DNA from: Promethearchaeota archaeon
GTDB taxonomy: Archaea > Asgardarchaeota > Lokiarchaeia > Sigyniarchaeales > SOKP01
Length of the DNA: 7,232 nt
Direction: 5' to 3'
NCBI GenBank assembly: GCA_019894815.1
Contig: JAGXNU010000107.1
Location: 1 to 7,232 of the forward strand
The translations under genes were made by a program, and so were the position numbers. How positions within the stretch are numbered: position 1 is the first letter of the stretch; the number at the start of each line of letters is the position of its first letter. Shown in pieces: positions 1 to 6,366 of this stretch. The notes below the pieces were generated by a model, which made no database searches, was not told the origin of the DNA, and saw only the letters and a program-made list of their open reading frames with translations.

Positions 1-6
1 ATATAG

Positions 7-494
7 GTGATTAATATCAAAATTTTTATTGATACAGAACTATGGATTTTTGCCCAAAAAGTTCAGATAATTCTAAATTCGTTAATAACTTAGATTTTAA
101 AAAAGCTCTTGAGCTACATAAACAATCTAGCGAATTTATAAAACAAAAAATTAACGAAGATAGAATCTCAATGACATATCACCAATTGTGTGAAATATAC
201 CATGTTTTAGGATTTCGAGGGATGCGATTACCTCATAAATTTGTACAAACATATTGTTTTCAATTAATACATGGGAAATTTATGGATTGGTATCAGATTA
301 CTCCTATAGATATAGAACAAGCAATAAATTTTAGTAAGCAAAGTGGAATACATATTTGGGATTATCTTTGTGTTTTACCACTTTATAAAGAAGTTGAAAT
401 TTTATACACTTGTGATGCACACTTTAAACATGCTTCTTTTCAATCTTTAGGTCCTATTATAAAAAACCCATTAAAAGATTGGATAGGATTATAA
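7..494 (+). pseudogene. PIN-domain ribonuclease (VapC-like), frameshifted near its 5' end
   Basis: PIN domains are metal-dependent ribonucleases, often toxins of VapBC pairs. The first segment, from GTG at 7, reads INIKIFIDTELWIFAQK, a typical PIN N-terminus with the first acidic residue in IDT. That frame stops at TAG 91-93. The rest continues in the frame holding ATG 42 and supplies the other acidic positions: Glu in CEIYHVL (position 51 counted from ATG 42), Asp in IWDYL (107) and Asp in YTCDAHF (125). The 150-residue piece from ATG 42 therefore lacks the first catalytic Asp. Joining the frames near the A5 run at 56-60 gives about 162 residues, normal for the family. No antitoxin is visible, but the window starts just upstream. 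The fold call is based on motifs; the RNA target is unknown. It could be a true pseudogene, a sequencing indel or, less likely, a recoded gene. Confidence 0.72.
56..61 (+). other. Apparent -1 frameshift site in the PIN gene
   Basis: The upstream PIN frame reads GCC CAA AAA GTT and soon meets TAG at 91. The downstream frame reads CCA AAA AGT TCA and stays open to 494. Both frames are open together only over about 33-90. The A5 run at 56-60 is the likeliest place for a missing A, because one extra A joins IFAQK directly to SSDNSKF. The site does not match a canonical X XXY YYZ slippery heptamer, so a deletion or a homopolymer sequencing error is preferred over programmed slippage. Confidence 0.6.
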
Positions 495-500
495 CTAAAA

Positions 501-537
501 AAATAAAATGAAATATATAATCTCTTTTATTTTATTA
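501..537. terminator. AT-rich inverted repeat between convergent genes, possible bidirectional terminator
   Basis: Bases 501-513 and 525-537 are near-perfect reverse complements (about 11 of 13 positions) around an 11-base loop. The element lies between the convergent stops of the PIN gene and nfo and overlaps the last codons of nfo. Each arm is rich in A or T, so either transcript would contain a U-rich tract. In such AT-rich DNA an imperfect repeat may arise by chance. Confidence 0.3.
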
Positions 538-1390
538 AAGATCTTAGAACTTTTAAATTCATAACATCTTCTTTCATATATTTCCCTTTTGGTGTTTCTA
601 AAATTCCGGGATGATCTCTAAATCTTTCATCATTTAAAAAGAACCCAAAGGGTTCCTTACCGATCTTTCCTTGTCCTATGTGAGCGTGACGATCAATTCT
701 TGAGCCTAAATCTTTTTCAGTGTCATTTAAATGGAAAGCAAATAAATATTTCAAACCAACAATATCATCAAATTCATCCCACATCTCGTCGTATTTCTTT
801 TTTGTCTGAAAATCGTATCCAGCAGCAAAAGAGTGAGCAGTATCAAAACAAATTCCTATTCTATTCTTATTTTGTATTTTATTTATAATATATTTATAGT
901 GATGAAACTTATTTCCTAATCCTTGACCTTGCCCAGCTGTAGTTTCTAATAGTATTTTGATTTTTGATTTATTAGTTGCTTCAATTAAACGATTTAGATG
1001 CATCGTGATTTGATCAAAAGCTTCTTCTTTAGTTATTCTATTTTTGTCTACTTTAGGTATGACTCCAGGATGCATGTTTTCATATTCGATACCTAATAAT
1101 GTAGCTTTATTTAATTCATCAAGCATCGCATCATATGATTTCGCAAGTTTCTCTTCATCTATACTTGCAAGATTGATTAAATAACTATTATGTGAAATAA
1201 CAGGCCAAATTGTCTTCAATTCTTTTCTTTTCTCAATAAAGTCATCTATTTCCTTTTGTTCTAATGGTTTAGCATTCCATGATCGAACACTTCTGATGAA
1301 TAATTGAATTGACTCACAATTTAGCTGTTTTCCCCTCTCTAAAGCTTTATATTTCCCTCCTTCAACACTCATGTGGGCTCCAAGTCGCAT
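527..1390 (-). CDS. nfo: Endonuclease IV (AP endonuclease, base excision repair)
   Basis: Cytoplasmic trinuclear-zinc endonuclease that cuts DNA 5' of abasic sites and trims blocked 3' ends. At 287 residues it is full length for the family (E. coli Nfo is 285). All nine metal-ligand positions of the E. coli enzyme have counterparts: H67 in ISHNSYLINLA, H107 in NMHPG, E149 in LLETTAGQG, D183 and H186 in FDTAHSFAAGYD, H220 in FHLND, D233 and H235 in DRHAHIGQG, and E265 in ILETPKGK. The DNA-contact stretch with SVRSWNAKPL is also present. The ATG start at 1388-1390 is preceded by AGGTGG four bases upstream, and no better start is needed. It is probably transcribed alone: a T-rich stretch separates it from the preceding same-strand Fe-S gene, and it converges on the PIN gene. 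Nothing appears degraded. Confidence 0.97.
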   Translation of the reverse strand: MRLGAHMSVEGGKYKALERGKQLNCESIQLFIRSVRSWNAKPLEQKEIDDFIEKRKELKTIWPVISHNSYLINLASIDEEKLAKSYDAMLDELNKATLLGIEYENMHPGVIPKVDKNRITKEEAFDQITMHLNRLIEATNKSKIKILLETTAGQGQGLGNKFHHYKYIINKIQNKNRIGICFDTAHSFAAGYDFQTKKKYDEMWDEFDDIVGLKYLFAFHLNDTEKDLGSRIDRHAHIGQGKIGKEPFGFFLNDERFRDHPGILETPKGKYMKEDVMNLKVLRSLIK

Positions 1391-1440
1391 TTAACCACCT
1401 ATTTATAGAACTATATGATTATAGAAGTAAAAATTGGAAG

Positions 1441-1451
1441 AGAAAAAAAGT
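1441..1451 (-). terminator. T-rich archaeal-type terminator after the Fe-S gene
   Basis: Read on the minus strand, CTTTTTTTCT begins about ten bases after the TGA stop (1461-1463) of the Fe-S gene. Archaeal RNA polymerase commonly stops at such T tracts without a hairpin. The tract is a plausible end of the FAD/Fe-S operon ahead of nfo. No hairpin is evident. Confidence 0.4.
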
Positions 1452-1460
1452 TAATTACTA

Positions 1461-2657
1461 TCAATTTGAATTAGTAATTTCATAATCCAAATTGTCGATA
1501 ATTTCTATTATATCTAAAATTTCAAAGCCCATTTCGAATTCTTGATTCGCGTCATTTAAGTTAGTTCGACAAAAGGGACAAGCTGAAGAGATTAAGGCTG
1601 TATCGGTTTTTTTAGCTTCTTCAAGGCGTTCTTTAGCAATTTCCACGCTCCACTCCGGGTATCCAATTTTTACACCACCACCGGCTCCGCAACACCATGC
1701 ATTACCGCGATTTCTTTCCATCTCGATTAATTCGACTCCAGGTATGCGATTTAAAATATCCCGTGGAATTTCATACATTTTCATGTGACGCCCTAGATGA
1801 CAAGGATCGTGATATGTTATTTTTTGATTAAATTCTGTTTTGAAATTTAATTTACCCTCGTTTAAAAGATCGTTTATGAGTTCAACCGTATGGAAAATTT
1901 CAATATCGGTAGAGTCATCATGTTTAATCCAATCAGATTTCATTGTTCTATAACAACCAGCACAACTAGTAATCACCTTACTAGCGCCAGTTTCTCTAAT
2001 TTTCATCATGTTATAGTTAATAAAATCTTTAACGCATTCAGTTTGTCCAGTTCTTATAATAGGGCTACAACAACAATGTTCATCAATAAGAGTGAAATTT
2101 ATATTGGCTTTTTTAAGAAACCTTAATGTAGCATCTCGTAATTCTTTTTGCCTATAATTCGATGTACATCCAATATAATAAACCCATTCTGCTTCATCAG
2201 GTAAATCATATTCTTCTTTTAGAGCTTCATTATTAGAATTTTTCTCACCATAGGGATTATACATTTCAGTATTCTTGATGCGTTCAACTAAAGCTTTTTG
2301 ATTTTCAGGACAATAGCCATTTTTAACTGCTTCTTCTCGTGCAGCTTCAATTATATCCACTAATAGATCATTAAATTTATCAAATCGGCAATTTTCAGAG
2401 CAGTTTCCACAGGTAGAACACGCATATAAAACATTTGCTACATCTTTATTCCAATCCAACTCCCCACTTATTAAACCATAAATTAGCCATAATCTACCCC
2501 CTGTTGAATATGTTTCAAAACGATATTTTTTATAACTTGGGCAATTAAAATCAGAATAATCATGAGTAAATTTACAATACCCGCATCTAAAGCATCTATG
2601 AACTATATCTTTCCAATCTTTTTCTAAGTTTGCAGAAATGATTATTTCACCTCCCAA
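1461..2657 (-). CDS. Twin-CCG iron-sulfur protein (HdrD/GlcF-like electron-transfer subunit)
   Basis: Soluble Fe-S subunit expected to take electrons from the FAD partner encoded just upstream. Numbering from TTG 2657, an N-terminal ferredoxin region has two cysteine sets: C22/C25/C28/C39 (followed by Pro) and C80/C83/C86/C90. Two cysteine-rich CCG domains follow. The second, C286-x35-C322-C323-x36-C360-x2-C363, fits the motif known to bind non-cubane [4Fe-4S] clusters in HdrB. The first (C164, C195-C197, C232, C235) has CCCSP in place of CCG. C90 is followed by Arg, not the usual Pro. About 398 residues is normal for this family. TTG 2657 lies upstream of a strong ribosome site, so the true start may be ATC or ATT at 2637-2642, giving about 392 residues. 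The gene is translationally coupled to the FAD gene. The final electron acceptor is not evident. Confidence 0.9.
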   Translation of the reverse strand: MGGEIIISANLEKDWKDIVHRCFRCGYCKFTHDYSDFNCPSYKKYRFETYSTGGRLWLIYGLISGELDWNKDVANVLYACSTCGNCSENCRFDKFNDLLVDIIEAAREEAVKNGYCPENQKALVERIKNTEMYNPYGEKNSNNEALKEEYDLPDEAEWVYYIGCTSNYRQKELRDATLRFLKKANINFTLIDEHCCCSPIIRTGQTECVKDFINYNMMKIRETGASKVITSCAGCYRTMKSDWIKHDDSTDIEIFHTVELINDLLNEGKLNFKTEFNQKITYHDPCHLGRHMKMYEIPRDILNRIPGVELIEMERNRGNAWCCGAGGGVKIGYPEWSVEIAKERLEEAKKTDTALISSACPFCRTNLNDANQEFEMGFEILDIIEIIDNLDYEITNSN

Positions 2658-4012
2658 TTACCTGGATTCATGATTCCATTCGGGTCGATCAAATTTTTAA
2701 TGCCTTTTAATAGTTTTTTATAATTAGGATCCATTTTTTCCATTATTAATTGTTGTCCTGCTATTTCTGCTTTCCACGGAATGCCCCCAATCTCAAGAGC
2801 TGCTTTATTCGTTTCATGTAGAGCATCTCTTGCATTTTTCATGTCTTTAGGATCTGCTCGATTAAAAGAATAGGATATAAAGAACATCGCAGAATGACCT
2901 TGCCCAATTAGCCTAGCACCCAATGTAGGAATAATTCCGTGTTTTAATGAAATATCTGTACCAATTTGAATCATTTTAGGAATTAATTGAAGAGGTATAA
3001 AGGCTCCAACGTATTCGAACCCTCCACCTTTCCTAAAATCTGCTGCTTTAGCAGCGAATTGAGGTTTTTCAAGAAAAACCTCTTCTATTCTTTTTGGAAC
3101 TTTCATGTATCTTGATTTTGCTTTGCGATACATTTTCTTAAGGATTTTAGTTTTATTAATTAACTCCTCTTCAGTCTCGCCCGTTATATAAACGATAATA
3201 AAAGTATAACCTTTCATCCAATCTGGTTTATCCTGAATGCCAAGCAAAATGTCTTCTGCTACATCTGCATATGTAATGTTTGAAATTAATTCGGGGAGCA
3301 CACTTGGGTCTTTACACAGCCCAAAAACTATATCTCTCATGTTAGGTTTAGGAAATAATTTAATAGAGAGCTTTGTAACAATACCCATTGTACCAAATGA
3401 ACTAATGAATAAACCAATAAAATCAGGAATAGGTCCTCTTGTAAACCAGTAATCAGAAAGAGCACAGGATCCAAATTTATAGATTTCTCCATCAGGAAGT
3501 ACAACTTCTAATCCATTTATCATGGAACCATGATCTCCATATTTTTGAGAAAGATACCCAGAACCGTGAATTAATGCATTACCTGCAATTGTAATTGAAG
3601 GAGGTGCGTCTGGAATCGGTGGTTGTAAGTCTGGATGATTATTATTTAAATGAGCTAATAACTGTCCGGAAGTAACTCCTGCCTCTATGAGAGCATAACG
3701 GTTTAATGGACTAATTTCAATTATTTTATTCATGCGTTTCATATCCATTACAATTCCCCTACGATTCGGGATGACGAGTCCACTCAAAGTTAATCCGCCC
3801 CCCATTGGAATAATCGGAATTTTTTCTTGATTTGCTAATCTAACGATCTTTTGAACCTCTTCAACCTTTTTTGGTAATATAACGAAATCAACTGGACGAG
3901 GTTCTGATGCCCCTGGATCTTGGGAATAAATATATAAATCCGCGGGATTATTTGATACAAATTCACTTCCAACAATTTCTATTAATTTATTCAATATTTT
4001 ATTAACTTCCAT
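2642..4012 (-). CDS. FAD-linked oxidoreductase of the VAO/GlcD type, partner of the Fe-S protein
   Basis: Flavin dehydrogenase expected to oxidise an alcohol, hydroxyacid or similar substrate and pass electrons to the adjacent Fe-S protein. The N-terminal half is a PCMH-type FAD domain, with PMGGGLTLSG near residue 70, a PPSITIAGNALIHGSG stretch, VVLPDGEIYKFG and SSFGTMGIVTKLSIKLFP. The C-terminal half is an FAD-oxidase C domain ending in DPNGIMNPGNW, the family's closing motif. The Gly-Asp-Gly-Asn-x-His metal motif of glycolate and D-lactate dehydrogenases is not seen; the matching area reads GQGHSAMFFIS followed by SFNRADP, more like VAO/p-cresol-hydroxylase relatives. The ATG at 4010-4012 (456 residues) is preferred over the in-frame TTG at 4019-4021, because AGTTGAT, a weak ribosome site, precedes the ATG and nothing precedes the TTG. 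First gene of a two-gene operon. Substrate unknown. Confidence 0.9.
   Translation of the reverse strand: MEVNKILNKLIEIVGSEFVSNNPADLYIYSQDPGASEPRPVDFVILPKKVEEVQKIVRLANQEKIPIIPMGGGLTLSGLVIPNRRGIVMDMKRMNKIIEISPLNRYALIEAGVTSGQLLAHLNNNHPDLQPPIPDAPPSITIAGNALIHGSGYLSQKYGDHGSMINGLEVVLPDGEIYKFGSCALSDYWFTRGPIPDFIGLFISSFGTMGIVTKLSIKLFPKPNMRDIVFGLCKDPSVLPELISNITYADVAEDILLGIQDKPDWMKGYTFIIVYITGETEEELINKTKILKKMYRKAKSRYMKVPKRIEEVFLEKPQFAAKAADFRKGGGFEYVGAFIPLQLIPKMIQIGTDISLKHGIIPTLGARLIGQGHSAMFFISYSFNRADPKDMKNARDALHETNKAALEIGGIPWKAEIAGQQLIMEKMDPNYKKLLKGIKNLIDPNGIMNPGNWEVK
2646..2655 (-). promoter_or_regulatory. Strong Shine-Dalgarno inside the end of the FAD gene
   Basis: The minus strand reads GGGAGGTGAA, near-perfect to the archaeal 16S 3' tail. 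It lies within the last codons (Trp-Glu-Val-Lys) of the FAD gene, just before its TAA at 2642-2644. The next Fe-S-frame codons are ATA (2643-2645), ATC (2640-2642) and ATT (2637-2639). ATC and ATT lie about 6 and 9 bases after GGAGGT. No ATG, GTG or TTG lies at a usable distance. This arrangement implies coupled translation and a possible non-AUG start. Confidence 0.65.
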
Positions 4013-4021
4013 TTTAATCAA

Positions 4022-4153
4022 CTTATAAGCTTAGAAGGATTATTTTAATTGATAATATTAACTATTTCGAGTATAATTGTGATTACTCTTTTATCTATTT
4101 AAAAATATATATTCATGTAATTAAGTATAATTTAAATATTAAAAAGGAAGTAA
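4022..4153. promoter_or_regulatory. Divergent promoter region of the FAD/Fe-S operon and the membrane protein gene
   Basis: This 132-base AT-rich gap separates two divergent genes and must carry both promoters. For the plus strand, TTTAAAAATATATAT at 4098-4111 resembles an archaeal TATA box and would place a start of transcription near 4130-4135, with AAGGAAG (4144-4150) as ribosome site before ATG 4154. On the minus strand the same AT block could also act as a TATA element for the FAD gene. Box positions are by eye and uncertain in such AT-rich DNA. No operator repeat is clear. Confidence 0.4.
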
Positions 4154-4717
4154 ATGTCAGTCAAGGGTAAAGTTGAAACAATTATTCGACTAATCGGATC
4201 AACAAGTATTCTAATAAGTATTATTTTATCGATTTTAGCTAATTTTATGATAATATATGATATAATCTTATTTGTGCTATATCTGATATTTACATTAGCT
4301 CTATTATCAATGAGTATCATGAAAAAAACTGAACAAGGTTTCTTCATTAAATATAATTTGGTGATTTTCATAGTAACTCTGGTCTTATCCTTAATACTGA
4401 TTTTAGTAGGATATATTTATTCTTTTAATAAAAATTTAGGATTTAACTTTTTCAGTTTGTATTTTATATCTATTTTATCATCTTTTTTGAATATCGTGTG
4501 CTGGCATTATTCCTTGTCAATATATAGGATTAAGAAATATTATTTTACCATAAGTGGTATTGGAAATTTAATATTAAATTTATTCTCTTTTATAGTAAGC
4601 AGGAATAATAATGCTTTATTTATAATTCTTCCAATCCACTTAACTTTAATAGGTCTTTTATTAATTTTGGTTTCTGAGAATATAATGAAGAAAAAAGGAT
4701 ATTTAAATTATATATAA
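4154..4717 (+). CDS. Six-helix membrane protein of unknown function
   Basis: I do not recognise a family. The 187-residue product is very hydrophobic. Predicted membrane helices by eye lie at about 10-31, 35-54, 67-90, 97-120, 130-148 and 155-173, and the protein ends in a short basic tail (MKKKGYLNYI). Lys/Arg residues sit after helix 2 (MKK), after helix 4 (YRIKKYY) and at the C-terminus, which would put those segments in the cytoplasm. No catalytic motif, conserved acidic pair or transporter signature stands out; a WHYS stretch in helix 4 (about 116-119) is the only polar patch. The ATG start has AAGGAAG four bases upstream. It is the only plus-strand gene among minus-strand metabolic genes and appears to be transcribed alone. 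The opposite frame is open over part of its length, but this frame has the ribosome site and a membrane-protein composition. Confidence 0.75.
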   Translation: MSVKGKVETIIRLIGSTSILISIILSILANFMIIYDIILFVLYLIFTLALLSMSIMKKTEQGFFIKYNLVIFIVTLVLSLILILVGYIYSFNKNLGFNFFSLYFISILSSFLNIVCWHYSLSIYRIKKYYFTISGIGNLILNLFSFIVSRNNNALFIILPIHLTLIGLLLILVSENIMKKKGYLNYI

Positions 4718-4741
4718 CAACTTAATTGATTAAATTATATA
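4703..4741. repeat. 12-base direct repeat in the convergent intergenic junction
   Basis: TTAAATTATATA occurs at 4703-4714 and again at 4730-4741, starting 27 bases apart. The first copy covers the last codons of the membrane protein; the second covers the last codons and stop of the esterase gene. It may mark a small local duplication or slippage event, or be coincidence in very AT-rich DNA. Confidence 0.35.
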
Positions 4742-6255
4742 AGGGATATATCTATGTCATCCCAAGCTTTACGTTCCAATTCTAAAGGAGCATTTACGAC
4801 TTTAATATTTTTATCGAAGATTAGAGTCGCACGTTTTTCGGAATCATATTGAGGCCAATTGGGAATGTTTTCATGGTTAGGGTTACCCGTTCTTGCAAAT
4901 GATATCCATGAATCCATTACTTTCGAGCTTAATTCTTCAACATCCTTTCCTTTCCCGCAATAAACTTCTGTTCCTGGTTTATCACATGTACCAAAAGCAA
5001 AAGATACTTCAATAGCGTGAGGAGCCCCCAATTTACCATCCATCCATGGTGAAGGCCATTCAAATAAATACATGTAAGTATTTGGTTGATGCTTTTTTTG
5101 TATTTCTGCTAAACGTGTTGATAGGATACGAAATACAATATCTGTCATAATAGCATCACGTATTTCTAAGGGTTCGGTTGATAGTTTATCTTTTCTACCT
5201 TCAATATATGCATTGATTAGATCTTCTGCTTTTTTATTATCCTCGTTCAAATCTGATAAGACTCTATTAACATCAGTTATTAAATTATTTGAGTCATAAT
5301 CAGTAGGGTTAGGGATTAATGCTTGCATAAATTTAACTTCGTCTTTATTGGTTCCAATTAGTAATGGGATATCCTTTGCATAACCATTGGAGATCATTTT
5401 AATTGGCTTTTCCGGAATTAAATCTTGATCTACTGTAGGAATAAATGCAGTTGATTTGTTGCTTTGCATGTATTCAAAAATCATTTTATTATGCGCCCGG
5501 ATTATTTTTTTTACAGGGACTTCTCGGAGAGCCGTTAAATCATCCATTTCTAATTTTAGTTTTGAAAGGAGGTCTTTGGAGCCTAGTTTTTGATCTGAAG
5601 AGTATTAAATCGCTGTACTTTGAGCAATTACCTTATGAAATAATCCCTTGGCTTTGGGCATCGTGAGCAAAGTTATTACGGCATTTCCTCCAGCGGATTC
5701 TCCAAAGATTGTTACATTATTAGGATCTCCTCCGAAATTCTCAATATTTTCATGAACCCAACTTAAAGCCATTATGCAATCTGCTAATCCTATGTTTTTA
5801 TCGATATTTGGTAAATCCAAAAATCCTAAAGGACCTAAACGGTAATTAATCGTTACAATAACGATATCCCCTCTTTTAGCTAAGGGTATCCCATCATAAT
5901 TCGCTTGAGCAGAATTACCAAAGGCATAATTTCCCCCGTGTATCCAGAACATTACTGGACGTTTTTGATCGTCTGTTTTTGGAGTCCATATATTTAAAGT
6001 GAGACATTCTGCTTCACTATATTCCCTATCTGGCCCGAATAGCCATTTTGCACTGCTACTAGGTTGAGGAGCATTTGGTCCAAAATCATCAGCTTGTAAA
6101 ATTCCATCCCATTTTTTAGGAGGAGATGGATGTTTAAACCGTAATTCTCCAACTGGTTTTTCAGCATATGGGATTCCCCTGAAGATTTCTGTATTTTCTT
6201 CAATAATGCCTTGGACTTTTCCAATTTTAGTTTCAATTATTCTAGTTTTTTCCAT
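4735..6255 (-). pseudogene. Type-B carboxylesterase (alpha/beta hydrolase) interrupted by an in-frame TAA
   Basis: Carboxylesterase / p-nitrobenzyl-esterase family, which hydrolyses carboxylic esters through a Ser-Glu-His triad. Reading through the stop gives about 506 codons, the usual family length. Seen in order: FRGIPYAEKPVGELRF (25-40), the conserved AECLTLNIWTP (82-92), the oxyanion stretch IHGGN (105-109, normally HGGG), the nucleophile elbow GESAGG (Ser187), Glu306 in GTNKDE and His413 in GAPHAIEVSFAFG. The TAA at codon 217 separates Ser from Glu and His, so neither fragment could be an active esterase alone. The frame is unchanged and family-like across the stop (LGSKDLL, then DDLTALREVP), and no ribosome site precedes ATG 5547, so this is one broken gene. 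No signal peptide, so cytoplasmic. ATG 6253-6255 begins the family N-terminus without a clear ribosome site. Nonsense mutation or sequence error is likeliest. Confidence 0.88.
5605..5607 (-). other. In-frame TAA interrupting the esterase
   Basis: The minus strand reads GCG ATT TAA TAC TCT, after VIAQSTAI and before YSSDQK. The stop is exactly in frame with the downstream half (60 bases from ATG 5547). One substitution from CAA, GAA, AAA, TCA, TTA, TAT or TAC would create it. It is TAA, so pyrrolysine (TAG) and selenocysteine (TGA) recoding do not apply. Confidence 0.85.
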
Positions 6256-6366
6256 ATACCATTACATCGTCTAATTATATGTTTCTCATAATTATTGCCT
6301 CTATTAAAATTAAATGAAATAATGAAATTACGATATTAAAATCTAAAAAATAAAATAAGATATAAA
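6256..6366 (-). promoter_or_regulatory. Intergenic region: end of AOR transcript and likely esterase promoter
   Basis: This 111-base AT-rich gap lies between two minus-strand genes. Just after the AOR stop the minus strand reads TTATTTTATTTTTTAG (about 6341-6356), a T-rich archaeal-type terminator. Further on, TTTAATTTTAATAG (about 6302-6315) could serve as a TATA element for the esterase, whose ATG lies about 50 bases downstream. No strong ribosome site precedes ATG 6255. These assignments are by eye. Confidence 0.35.

Noticed and set aside
54..61. Programmed -1 ribosomal frameshift in the PIN gene
   Set aside because: CAA AAA G is not a canonical slippery heptamer, and I saw no downstream stem or pseudoknot; a one-base indel is simpler.
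700..888. Small plus-strand open frame inside nfo
   Set aside because: It lies opposite a strongly supported endonuclease IV gene whose metal ligands span this region; no ribosome site or family features.
1401..1410. TATA-like CTATAAAT on the minus strand before nfo
   Set aside because: It lies only about ten bases before the ATG, so a transcript would begin inside the gene.
1890..2126. Plus-strand open frame opposite the Fe-S gene
   Set aside because: Antisense to conserved cysteine motifs of the Fe-S protein; low-complexity Ser/Thr composition typical of a shadow frame.
3237..3452. Plus-strand open frame opposite the FAD gene
   Set aside because: Antisense shadow of the FAD-binding domain, with no independent signals.
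4132..4371. Minus-strand open frame opposite the membrane protein
   Set aside because: No ribosome site, ends over the promoter of the plus-strand gene, and its composition reflects the complement of hydrophobic codons.
4735..5547. Downstream esterase half as a separate gene starting at ATG 5547
   Set aside because: No ribosome site before it, frame identical to the upstream half, and it lacks the catalytic Ser; better explained as part of one interrupted gene.
5605..5607. Pyrrolysine or selenocysteine recoding of the esterase stop
   Set aside because: The codon is TAA; pyrrolysine uses TAG and selenocysteine TGA. The flanking family alignment does not call for a special residue.
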